Of a stretch of DNA of 64,000 nt, positions 20,749 through 31,289 are shown piece after piece. This DNA comes from Ligula intestinalis (lineage: Eukaryota; Platyhelminthes; Cestoda; Diphyllobothriidea; Diphyllobothriidae): assembly GCA_036362985.1 (NCBI GenBank), contig JAYGXS010000006.1:17504843-17568842 (forward strand), given 5' to 3'. The notes below the pieces were generated by a model. The model was not told where the DNA came from, searched no databases, and saw only the letters and a program-made list of their open reading frames with translations. Each line of letters starts with the position of its first letter. Position 1 is the first letter of the stretch. The translations under genes were made by a program, and so were the position numbers.

Positions 20749-23700
20749 CTGTGGGGGGAGGGAGGAGGAGGGAGAAGATGAGGCCACTGAGAAGAGATCG
20801 GGTTGCGGCCGATCGACCAACTAACGCATCAACCCTGGGCATGCAAAAACGGCGGTTGACGTGCGAGAACGTGACCCAGAGCACTTCGACCGTAAATAAA
20901 AGCTATAGAGACTTTGTTTCTCTACAAATAAAAAATGGTGTACCCATAACTTAAAAGCGGACGAGGTCACAGGTGAATTCAGCCCATCACCACTACAGGA
21001 GATTTATTATCTCATTAAACGTCAGCTAAAATGGCTTTCCGGTTCGAACAACTTTCTTACGTAGGGCTGTAATAATAACTACTGTGAAGTCTAATTCGAA
21101 GGTATTTCAATCACTTCAGAATGTCAACTTTTGAATGAGTATTTCTCTGACTGCCTGCAAAGACTGTAATCTGTAAAAGTGAATACATAAAAATGCTCTT
21201 TTCTCATTGCAATACAATGCACTTATAAATTCAAAGATATGTAACAGCAAACATGCACAACAATATTCCTTCTGGTGCTCATTGAATAAAAAAATTACGC
21301 CTTTAAATTTTATACTTGAACAAAAGGTATCTTTCGGTTTAAAAATTCGAATTATGACTGTGATGTATTCTGCCAAAATATATCTTACCCACCAATTTGT
21401 TAATGTTACTTATGCAACGTAGTTGACATCCATTGTGAAAGTTTATGAACGCTATGCGACCCCTTCCTTTTAGCGTAAATAAAGGCGTGATTTTTCTTGG
21501 AATGTGTACAGCATCTAGTCTCGAAACCTTGCATGCAAGTGTAACGGGCGGTAGTGTTCAACATTATACAGCAATTTAGAAAGTTTTTTAAACCAAAGGA
21601 CACAATTTTCTCGAGAATTGAAGTTATAGAAGTTACAGTTTGCTGCCAAGGGAGTACAGGGGGGAAAAACCCTGTGCCTGTTTTGTGTAAAACATACTTG
21701 ATTTTATAAGAGCATCGAAAAATAGAGAAACGTATACTACTTGAGTAGCCATTTTCTGCATAATGTAATGTTTTCAGACGGTCCGAAAGAAGCTCGTTCG
21801 AAAGCCAGTATCATGATGTAACTGAAAGACTTTGACATTAGGCTGTGACCTTACTCAAGCCTTTTTTTCAAATCTAAAATACGTTCTAGAATTTCCTGAG
21901 ACAGGAAATCTAATGTACACGAATGAGAGAGAATATTCGAATTCCAGGTATGTCTATTGGTAAAGAAGACAAATGATCGAGCACTGGAACGGAGCTGAGT
22001 AAAAACACTCTTCAAACGGATCCAGACTCACTGCAGTAAACTAGAGGAAAAGGCACGCGAGGCCAGATATCTCCGTGACCAGCTCATGTGGAACGGTTAT
22101 TCAAAAGCATTCATAAACCGATGCCTACGCGTTCGGCCCCGAAAGACCCAAATAGAAGAACCACCGAGGATATGGCACGCTCTGCCATACATAAAAGAAG
22201 TCTCAGAAGCGACTGAGCGCATCGCTGCGGGACTGGGTGTTGGAATTGCACACAGACCCAAAGCTACAATGCGCAGCAGAGTGATGAAAATAAAAGACCG
22301 GCTTACACAGAATGAACAATCTGGATTAGTATACTGCATCCCATGCCTAAACTGTCCCTGTAATTATACAGGTCAAACTGAACGCATGCTCGGGTCGCGT
22401 ATACGGGAACACAAGCAGGCCGTGCGAATAGGCGACGAATCATCACAAGTTGCAACTCACACCTACGAAACAGACCATGAGTTCAACTTCGCTACCGTCA
22501 AGGTACTCGCCCACGCGGGAAACAAGACAAGCAGAGAATTTATCGAAGCCTGGTCCACGGGTGAGAATTCTGTCAACAGATGTGTCGAATTGGCACCGGC
22601 GTACAGGGCCTTACGCTATTGCAAACAATCAAATCTAGACGCCCGCCGTAATTAATTGGCCCAACATTTTCCATACTCACCCCACTTTCGGTGCTGACGT
22701 GGCTATTTGACGCTCAAGCCTACACAATCCCTCTCCTCTTATCCTCCTTCCCTTCTCTTATGACTTTTTCAATTGCTCATTCTCCCCCCTATAAATATTG
22801 CTTGTTTTTTGTTGACCATTCTATTTCTGTAAATGTTTCCACCCAAAATGTCGATCTTGCCTACTGGCACAGGCTAGCACAACCCTCAGTGGCAAGTCGG
22901 CAGCACAAACACACAATTATTGATTTTTTCACAGTTCAAAATTTCAGTTATTGTACACACGCCCCAAGTAGCTACCCCATTTGTTGCTGTTTCTCCACCT
23001 CTAAGGATGAGCTCCTGCAAGAGCTCGAAAGCTCAGGAAAAAATACATCCCATTTCAGTGCTCGATCATTTTTTTTCTTTACCCAATTTAATGTACACGA
23101 CTGCGGGAGCTTGATTATTACCGACAGCAGCCTTAGCCAGGCCTCGTGGAGGTATGAAAAGTGGATGTTAAACTGTCGCACCTTCTTGACTTAAAAGGGA
23201 TTTGTGATATATCACAGCAAAGTAGGCGTCCCCTGATGGCAGCTGTTTCTGCTAACAGACGCCGACCCAGGAGCGTTTGGTTGAACCTTATAAATCACAC
23301 AAAAAGCACACGTTGTGATCCACAGGTTGCCCGGAATCCAAAAAAATGCGCGAGGGTGGCACTGTTTACGTTGGTAATTTCTTTTTTTCCCATCTGTGCT
23401 GAAAGGTGTTCCTGCATTCGTTTGGATAGGCGTAGATGCACATGGAGGTGATTTGACCTGGCAACCTAGCCTTAGTTTCTCCTTGTATTACAGTCACAGC
23501 CGTTAGTGCAGCGGTGAGAGATCCAAGTGCACCATATTGGTTGTGGTGGATACAACTGTGCTAACCCCGTTCTATCTTCCCATTCCCAGGCCCCAGTCAC
23601 CGGCCGCGCCAGTTAGTGCACTGACGCAGGGAGTGGGCGCAGCTGCTAGCATACCCAATAACTACGTTAGATAAGCGCTCACTGATTGGTAACGGAAGTT

Positions 23701-26700
23701 CCTTGTTCCGTTGTGCTTTGGGGTATCTAACGGTGGGGTCGCAATATTGTCTCAAAAAACTCCCCTGCAGTCTTTTAAAAAACTAAGGCAGCAATGTAAG
23801 TCTTGATGAAAGCATACTCACATTCGATGTACAATAATAGGATAATGATACTAATAATAAACAGTCAGTCGCCTTGTATTTCACAATAGCGCGTGGCCTG
23901 ACGATTGAGAATTTAACTCGACACCTACAAGACAACTCTATTGGCACTCCAATGTAACACGTTGTGTAAATGCTTAAACAACGTTGCATTAACTATTGCC
24001 AATTCAACGGGGAACATAACCTACGGGTGGAGGGCACTCCACTGAGCTCACTTATATGGAGTGTTCTCGGGAAACTAGTGATACACCCATCAGAGGATAT
24101 AATGCAAGCTTTTAAGCCTACACTGTAGCTCCGATATGTAGATGACACATTTACCATCATGAAAACCTGTGAAATAGAACATCAGAATGTAAAAAACATT
24201 TTCCTGGCTAGTTAATTTACTTGCGAAGGGGCAGGAGATATACTCCCGTTAATAGAAATGGGTATTCAAAAATTCAGTTATGGCGGTCAGGCAAAGAAAA
24301 TTCACCAAAAAGACTCTAATGCAGACATCACTCGTAAGTATCAATCCTGTGACACATAAAAGGAGTTGCGTCCGAACCCGAATCTACCGGATCTATAGTT
24401 ACTGCAGCAGCGACAATTTACTCAAGGAAATCCTTTACTTGTATCGATTGATACGGTTCAACGGACAGTCGGTCAGCTATGTGAAAATCTTTCCCAGACA
24501 CCAGAGAAAGCGCTCACTCTAATGGAGAAGCGGTGTCGCGGAAATTCTACCCTCTACCCTACATGCGGGCAATTGTCGAAGCAAATGCCCAATCATTTAG
24601 CTGGTTTGGCGTCCCTAAACAGACTTCCTCCCTGTATGCAACATTATCCAGAGTAAAAGACCCGGCAACACAGTACTATTTACCACATTTAAAACGCTAA
24701 CTGCCCTTGCTTTTACGTCGGTCATAGAGGCTAACGACTTGGACCCGCCCCAACAAACGAAAACTGCCAATCGACCGACGGGACCGCTCGATTGTCGTAT
24801 GTGCATTCACTTTTTATTGTGGCCACTGCTTCAATTGGGGTGGAACTGAAGCGGTCGCCATGCCTAACACAAAACAGCCAAGAGAATTCGTCTAAACTTG
24901 ACAATCTAGCACTAATAGCATTAACTGTTTTTTCGATATGGATAGACGCTACAAAGGTCTGCGTGCACGACCCACAAACTTTTGCTCACCTTAAAACCAC
25001 AGCTGCTTACCAAGGAGAATTTCATGGATTCGGTATCTCCCTGACACGGTAACCGCAATCTAAACTTTAAAACCCCTTTCCACGTCTACTGTTTCCCACC
25101 CCAAATGGACGTCTGGCTGTTGATGCAAACTCTGTGCGATAGTCCCAACTCCCACTTTTCCTTTTGCCTGACACCGGGTTGGCGTAGCCAAGTTGGAAAT
25201 CCTCAAGTACAGCTTGAACAAAACTATCGTTCCAGAGATCGCGTCTTCGTCTTCTTTACAGCTTTAATGTTCCAACGAGTTTTCCATCATTACATCACAT
25301 CGAAATGCACACTACCTCAGTTAACAAGTAATGGATCGAATGCCGGCTACCAAAAATTATCGTACTGCTTACTGTTCAAGGTATGTGTTTGCACAGTGGC
25401 TGCATCTTATAAAAACTGCATCACTTTGTGCATGACTTTGGTCCTGGGTGATGTCCTCTCGCCTTCTGATAATAGTTATGGCATTACATTGAAACGCGAA
25501 TGCGGCCGATGAAAAAAAGACAGCAGCAGCGTCAAAAACGCATTACATAAGACAGTAAACAAAATCAGGCCAAACTGCCTGCATTTTATCGCCTTATGGT
25601 GTTTGAAGTGGTGAATGCACCAAATATTAAGACACTGGATTTTAGTACAAACTATTAATATCCTCTTTTTCCCGTCCTAGCCGATGTACAGTTGGGACGC
25701 CTTTCCGCCAAAATTGTTCCATACGCTTACGCACCGTCTTTCATTAACCGGCAAGAGGAGCAGATAAAGCTTTACAATTGTTTCATGGTGTTGAAAATCT
25801 GGTGAATTGTGCGGGAAACAAGTAGCCACCTACATCTGCTTTGAGATAGTCGGCCTGCTCAGATAGCAGACCGAGGTTTGCGGTTGACTGTGGGGCCTTC
25901 GTCCTAATGGCATCCAGCGCATACTCCTCATTATAAATAATCTGACGTACACAAATCTAGCACAGTGCATTGAAAGCCATGGCTTGAAAGGCTGCGCACT
26001 CACGGGCTAACTTGGACCGTGCTGTCGGACTGGTGTGTGTTTGTCTGGGATGGCTGGCTCCGAGTCAGGCTTCAATGGCTGGATTAATTTCTAATGATAG
26101 TAAACTTGCGTTGCAACTACTATGTACTCTGTCTCTCTTTCTCTCCCTTGTCTGCGCTCAGTGTCAAGAGAGAATCAAGAATACCAGAGGAACGAAAGGG
26201 CTCAGTTAATTGGTGTAGTCGGAGCCAGGCACTATGACTCAGATTCTACGACGTGGGAGTGCCATCAAGAACACAGGCAGCTGGTACCTAAGTTTGCATT
26301 TACGCGAGCCACCAACGCCTAAAGGAAGCGGTGACACGAATCCCAGCTCATACAGCTTAGGCCTCCGTGTCACACCCCATCATACGTCAACCGGGTCACC
26401 GCCTACAGTTGACTACGAATTTACAAAAACAATGTGGCTGAGATCTTACGGGGTGAGAGTGCCATAAAGGCCACATTAAGACGGAGCCACTGTGACCTGA
26501 CTCTCAATTCACCACTACACACGACAGTTCGAAGACAGGTTTCTATGATGTCCACCAAACAAAGTGGTGCAGGGACGGTGACTTGCGTGGTAACTACCGC
26601 ACTCCCCCTTCCATCACCCACCTGTGCCTGGTGTCAATACAGAGTCAAGAGGGCCGGAGGCAGAATCAGGCGCAGGTGGCTGGCGCTGCCAAGGCCGCCC

Positions 26701-29700
26701 CTACGCGTGCCACCATGCACTCCATGTTCGAAATGTGTTATGGGAACGCAACCCGACTAAAGCTTGTCGTACCCTGATCTGGCCTCCCCGTGGTAATCCA
26801 GCACATCCATCGCTTGGTCCATTTATGGGCACTCCACACAAACAGACACTGGGCCAAGTACGCGAACCGATTTACCCCGTCAACTGGCAACCTATTAAGC
26901 TACGGCTTTTAGCGCATCCGACAAAAAATGCCTACTATGTATTAAAGTCAGGAAGGCAAACAAATATTTTCATTTTCTGACTAAGTTCAGCAAAGTATAG
27001 CTTGGCGTTTGCGATCACCGTTCGGGTGGATCGAGAAGGAAACCGAAATCATACAAACTTTTAAAGCAAAATAATGTTAAGAAACGCAAGCGCACGGTCA
27101 ATGTCGAACAGGGAAAAAGAAGTGCAAACTTGCAATTCTGGTAAGGAACACGCTCAACTCTGCCTGTTTTCAAGATGGATAAAACAACTAAAAATATGTC
27201 AATCGTTCATTATGCTCAGCAAAGCGGCTCGAGCCGGATAAACTGCGATTCGACCTAGAGTGCATTGCCGAGGCTGACTGAACTGCCAAAAATTAAAAGC
27301 TACGACGTACCAGAAGCAACTTGTATGAGGAAAGGCGTTGGGGTGCAAGTTTACAGACCAGCTTCTACCTTCTGTTTACATAAGACTACTATAAAATTCA
27401 CACATATGTAATTCTGTCATCGCGTTTAATATAATCGAATCATTTTGCGTAGATATACGTCATTTAAAAGTCACTGTCCGTAGACAGTATGTACTCAAAA
27501 CAGGAAAACGAGTTAAAAACAGTTGTGAATATCATAAGCCAATAGTACCGCTCCCAAATTATAAAGGGCGGATTATAGGCCGCTAAACATACCGCCATGT
27601 ACGGTTTACAACCGGCATCCCGAGTCTGTGCTATGCTGTCAATGAGTTTGCCGGAAATTCCAAAATCGCAAAGCTTGATATGGCCAGAGCGGTCTATCAG
27701 GATGTTGGAGGGCTTGACGTCTGTGTAAAGGGAGGAAAATATTATAAGAGAAGGTGTATCAGCAGTTTCGACCACGTAAACTGAGGTCGGCACTGCCAGT
27801 AAACAAACAGACCGGCTTGTTAAGGTACTTTTATCACACAAGAAAAGACCTAACCCACCGACTCACTTAGGTTGGGTATAGTTTAGTTTTCTGTTAGGTG
27901 AGCGGTAGGGAAAGCATTGTGTCCGAAAGCGTGAACGAGAGTTGTTGTTACTATTTGAAACTACTGTTGAAAGTCGCACATGCGATATTCTGAGGCTAAA
28001 CACCGCAGGATTGGGTGCTCTTTCCACAAGAAAACATAAGTACGTCTAGGGCATGGCTGGCTGCTATTAAATCAGGGGCAAAACCATGGTGACAAGTGCA
28101 TACGCCAGTGCATGATATACCTCTGTCAAACCAAACCGTTATTTAAAGGGTTAGCATAGGTAACTAAAGATGCGATTGCGCTGCTTAAAATTCACTATGT
28201 AGAACAGCTACCGTAAAACAGTATCATGAGGAAGAATAAAAATATTTGTCAAAGAGTCCTTACCGCGGTGGATAACGCTCAGTTCCCTTTTCAAATAGTC
28301 CAGGGCTGATACTGTCTAAAAGTTATCAAAATTGAAAATGTTCCACAGCAGATTTTAAAAAGATTATATTTGAAACAAGCAAGATATATACAGGTGGAAA
28401 GTGGTCAGCTGATTGTTTAAAGAGGCAAGCCTGTGACTGCATTTTCAAACAGTCATTGCAAGAACGACTAGCATCGTATTCCTCTTCAAATTTGAAGAAG
28501 ACTGTATGCTTATCGTTGAGACCTTGAGTGAATCACTCCTACGACTTCGATACGACTCGTGTACTTTTCCCGACGGTGGCTTAATATAGGGCACGCTGTT
28601 CGACTCAGAATGAGATCTGTCGCCTGCAAGATCGAGTCTCCAAAAAAGTAAAGTTGACTGTCAGATGATCAACTGGGCGTCTCATAGCCCGACCACAGCA
28701 CATGTATACTGATACCTCCTACTGACGCCTTTTTTAGGATGCAGCTTGTGATTGACCGACGCCTGTCAGTATGTTAGGCGAGAAATATCCATCAATCCAT
28801 TTTCACAAGTAACGGCAAAGGCTTCGATAACGCACGCATGTATCGGGTACGCGCGCTGCCTGGAATTGGACGACTTAAAATCACGGGATGCCCAACTATA
28901 GCACTTTCGGCAGTGCAGTAAAGACCATGCACACACACACACAAGTACCACATCGATTTTCAGTTGCGGCCGAGCGTTTTAGCAAGCTGCACAGGCACCG
29001 TCCAGTTTGATAATAGAATTAGACAAGCGGATTAAGCTGCAGAATACATTTGCATGATGCATCGATGAATGCCACTGACAGCCAAAATCGGAACTTAGAT
29101 GATTGTAAGGCACGGCCAAACCTGGAGTTGTCCAAAGCGGTTGAAGACATTGCACGGATCCGAGGTTGGATCGTTGTAGTCGCCGATCGGTGAAGATGAC
29201 CAGTATCCAATCTCCTACTGCAGCTGATATCCCTACAATACTTACTCATCAATAGCATCTCTACCTTTAACCCACCTCCATGGCCTTTCCCTGTAACTAC
29301 CCAGAAGGCTGCACTCCTCCTGGTAGTCCAGTGGGCATGCGGTGTCATCCGCCATCTATACGGATCACTTCACCGACATAATTTTACCTACTTATTGTTT
29401 TAACTGTTTTCTATATCCAAAATATATTTCAGTTAATTGCATGTCTTTTAAAATCAAATGCCTCTTATTCTGCCTCAGTCACCTCAATTAAACCACGACT
29501 TCTCCTAAAACTGTGTTTTAGCTGGGAACCCCAAAGTTCTTTACATTACCCAGCATAGCACTTATTAGTGTCCTCAGCCGATTACGGGGGCAACTTTGCG
29601 GCAGGCGGTTTTCTCACACTACGACGGTCCATGGTTTGCAATTTTTGATAGTGCCTAACTGCACTGTTGGACGAAAACCCAGATGAAAGAAAAACGCGAA

Positions 29701-30319
29701 GTCTTTTTGCGATGTTGCCTAGGTCAACGACAAGAATTATTTCAGTGTCACAGCAACATACGTAACGTCGATTAACTACCTCTATAAGATAACTGAAGTT
29801 CATGCATGTAAAAGGGAGATCGAGATGCATTCTACTTACCGCAACTGTTATTTTTCCGAGAATGTTTTCAGGTATACAGGAGTCTAAGTTGCGATACACG
29901 AACTTGTAAAACTGATATAGCGAAGAATCCATTAATTCCATACAAATCCAACAATCTCCCTCGTGGAAAAGAGCGCCATAGAACTGTACGATATTTAGAC
30001 ATTTCGCTGAGTTCACAACAACATCTAAGTCCTTTAAAGACGACTTCTTTTCATTGTCGTCTAAATTAGATCGAATGCGCTATGAAATTAGGATTATCAG
30101 TAGCAGAAAAATGTACTGGTATACCTTCACAGCCATAGGCCAGCTAATGCTGCGATGGATCATTTTGTTGACGACGCCGTAATTTCCACGACCAATCTCA
30201 CCTTCATCAATAAGGTCGTCCGCAGAAAATGACTAAATTTTCAGGAAGGATAAACCAAACCTACCAGCTCGTTGCATACACCAGGTATGGTTAGAATACC
30301 TCGACGGGGAAAGTTAGTC
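20383..30319 (-). CDS. MAP2K4: MAP kinase kinase 4 (MKK4/SEK1) orthologue, multi-exon
   Basis: Dual-specificity kinase that phosphorylates JNK (and p38) MAP kinases in the cytosolic stress cascade. Six exons were found (30319-30265, 30232-30125, 30079-29840, 28315-28264, 27720-27593, 20748-20383) with GT/AG ends and matching phases, about 316 residues. The domain order is complete: glycine loop GEIGRGNYG, the AVK lysine, [10 protein letters not shown] hinge, IHRDVKPSN catalytic loop, LCDFGISG, the SIAQT activation motif with both phosphorylation sites, YMAPERI, and [17 protein letters not shown]4 is favoured over MKK7 by [16 protein letters not shown] and [16 protein letters not shown] 35-40-residue acidic/proline-rich insert lies in the C-lobe. 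The amino-terminal docking exon(s) and the last exon (normally starting Lys-His-Pro-Phe) were not located. Confidence 0.93.
21985..23040 (+). mobile_element. Penelope-like element 3' half inside the MKK4 intron
   Basis: Plus-strand frame 22086-22655 (189 codons, open and unbroken) with upstream in-frame text [18 protein letters not shown]. Domains: basic linker, [14 protein letters not shown], a [15 protein letters not shown] block, then the GIY-YIG endonuclease: [30 protein letters not shown] with the conserved Arg, [17 protein letters not shown] and the closing TSREFIEAW. The reverse transcriptase is missing (5' truncation). A hammerhead-like motif lies 350 bp downstream at 23001-23034. It is inserted antisense to the host gene within its largest intron. 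Confidence 0.8.
23001..23034 (+). ncRNA. degenerate PLE-type hammerhead motif
   Basis: CTAAGGA (one change from the CTGANGA core), helix II GAGCTC (23009-23014) / CTGCAA / GAGCTC (23021-23026), then GAAAGCTC. The same layout occurs at 12088-12125 and 61541-61580 at the 3' ends of other PLE copies. Confidence 0.5.
23990..24790 (+). mobile_element. Penelope-like element, decayed reverse transcriptase to endonuclease
   Basis: Plus strand: [15 protein letters not shown] (about 24026), [19 protein letters not shown] (about 24136, the palm motif with both catalytic Asp), then worn thumb sequence. [17 protein letters not shown] (about 24550) and [10 protein letters not shown] (about 24653) follow, and a possible GIY-YIG remnant CFYVGHRG near 24715. 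Several stops and frame changes break it. It sits in the MKK4 intron, antisense to the host gene. Confidence 0.6.
24800..26000. other. intronic sequence, nothing recognised
   Basis: Inside the large MKK4 intron. A 135-codon plus-strand frame at 25105-25512 has no recognisable domain, no good splice sites and a Cys/Ser-rich composition, and I regard it as chance. Confidence 0.4.
26010..26230 (+). repeat. dispersed short repeat, copy E
   Basis: Contains TTGCGTTGCAACTACTATGT, CTCTCTTTCTCTCCCTTG, a CTCAGTGTCAAGAGAGAATC block and AAGAATACCAGAGGAACG, in family order. The following AGTTAATTGGTGTAGTCGGA is divergent. In the MKK4 intron. Confidence 0.5.
26470..26840 (+). repeat. dispersed short repeat, copy F (best preserved)
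   Basis: The longest copy: CTACACACGACAGTTCGAAG, GGTGCAGGGACGGTGACTTG, CCACCTGTGCCTGGTGTCAA, GAGGGCCGGAGGCAGAATCA, GGCGCAGGTGGCTGGCGCTG, TACGCGTGCCACCATGCAC and a CGCAACCCGACTAAAGC end. The last block also appears worn at 3540-3560. This copy best defines the family, about 370 bp. Confidence 0.55.
27593..27720 (-). CDS. MAP2K4: MKK4 exon with catalytic loop, DFG and activation segment
   Basis: 128 nt. It begins with the last two bases of the Asp codon, then [32 protein letters not shown] with the Ser and Thr phosphorylated by MAP3Ks, and GCKPYMA. Acceptor TTTACACAG, donor GCG/GTATGT. The next exon lies 6.8 kb downstream. Confidence 0.93.
28264..28315 (-). CDS. MAP2K4: MKK4 small exon leading into the catalytic loop
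   Basis: 52 nt, too short for ordinary ORF detection. It encodes [17 protein letters not shown] plus the first base of the catalytic Asp codon. Acceptor TTTTAG, donor CGCG/GTAAGG. It joins the exons on either side in frame. Confidence 0.88.
29840..30079 (-). CDS. MAP2K4: MKK4 exon, N-lobe to hinge
   Basis: 240 nt, 80 codons, phase 0 to 0. It contains [12 protein letters not shown], the alpha-C region [20 protein letters not shown], the hinge [10 protein letters not shown] and ILGKITVA. Acceptor TTTCATAG, donor GCG/GTAAGT. The residues match the metazoan MKK4 order without gaps. Confidence 0.93.
30125..30232 (-). CDS. MAP2K4: MKK4 exon with glycine loop and catalytic lysine
   Basis: 108 nt, phase 0 to 0. 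It encodes [19 protein letters not shown] followed by VVNKM and ends PMAVK, where the lysine binds ATP phosphates. The acceptor is AAATTTAG and the donor AAG/GTATAC. The intron to the next exon is 45 nt. Confidence 0.9.
30265..30319 (-). CDS. MAP2K4: MKK4 exon upstream of the kinase domain
   Basis: Acceptor CCTCATAG at 30321-30320 and donor CTG/GTAGGT at 30264. It starts in phase 2 and ends in phase 0. The peptide [18 protein letters not shown] lines up with the human segment before the kinase domain, where a Gly-x-Leu-x-Ile motif precedes the FTAEDL start. The following intron is only 32 nt. Confidence 0.7.
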
Positions 30320-30880
30320 CTATGAGGATATGAATTGAAAAAATGTGCTATTACTGGACATGTGGTTTTATATGCTTAGGGATTGGTATTCCCTTGGACG
30401 GTCGTTTGACAAAAGACATGCTGTCGTGCATGGGTTTTCCCTTGTGAGTTAACCAATACACTACAAGATAGATAAGGTCCCAGGGATTTTACTCAGATGC
30501 ACCGCATCCGTTTCAGCATAGTAAAACACTAAATTATTGAGGGTGTTGAAGATTACATAGTATTGGAAGTCTGATGCAGAAGTTGAGTAAACTGCATTTA
30601 AAAACATAATATTAATGCATAAATATATGAAAATGAGTAAATTTATGTTTTATTTTCCTTCTACGCCTAAAATGTCTGCTATTACATTTAAATACGTTAG
30701 AATACACATAGTTACAGACGTCGACGTGTGCGATCGCGTGTTCTGATTCTGCAATGGTTAAGTGTGGACCCACAAATAAAGTTACTATGTTTTGACAGTT
30801 GTTTGTTGATTTCAAAGTCTACTACTTTCTCCTTATCAAACGCATCATGCCAGTTCCGTATCAAGTAATTTTATACCTAA
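30320..30880. other. upstream of the found MKK4 exons; nothing certain
   Basis: The next MKK4 exon should end in phase 2 on the minus strand somewhere above 30321. I could not pick one out. AT-rich. Confidence 0.4.
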
Positions 30881-30889
30881 AATGCGTAG

Positions 30890-31279
30890 ATGATATTTTT
30901 AACAGCAGCACATAGTAACCAGTCGCAACCTACAGCTACTGAAACAGTTTTCGTTATATGTACGAAAGGTTCGCAGGAAATAAGAGTCGAGTTTCCATTT
31001 AAATTGTACAACGGATTGTTAAAGGACAATACCATCAGGGAGTCCGTTGCGCGTTCCAATGACCTGTGTGTGTGTTCCGTCAAATATCCATATGGAACGC
31101 TTCTTCTGCAGTTCAAAGGGATGACCCGGCAGCTGGTCCCTGCAAGGCAGTTTGAAAAGTTTATCAAATTCTATGGCACACTCGCGGCCTCTGACACCTT
31201 AATAGGTTGCAATAAGTTCACCGCGAATTTGCTTATAAATGAGAGGAAAAAATCCTGTTTAGCCAATTTATCTTCGTAA
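30890..31279 (+). other. 129-codon open frame of unknown nature
   Basis: Plus-strand frame with either an ATG at 30890 or an acceptor ATTTTTAACAG at about 30905. The text is protein-like (ETVFVICTKGSQEIRVEFPF, CVCSVKYPYGTLLLQFKG, ARQFEKFIKFYGTL). No family is recognised, and no donor or partner exon is identified. It overlaps a region where decayed LINE sequence runs on the other strand, so it may be transposon-derived. Confidence 0.3.
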
Positions 31280-31289
31280 GGCGGCTAAC

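Noticed and set aside
22691..23194. 167-codon plus-strand frame
   Set aside because: It lies in the 3' region of a PLE, includes the hammerhead-like motif, and has low-complexity serine/phenylalanine-rich text, so it is better explained as PLE untranslated sequence.
25105..25512. 135-codon plus-strand frame in the MKK4 intron
   Set aside because: Cys/Ser-rich, no motif, no splice context. Likely chance.
28920..28945. CRISPR-like or regulatory tandem repeat
   Set aside because: Just a short (CA)n microsatellite within an MKK4 intron. There are no CRISPR arrays in this eukaryotic sequence.
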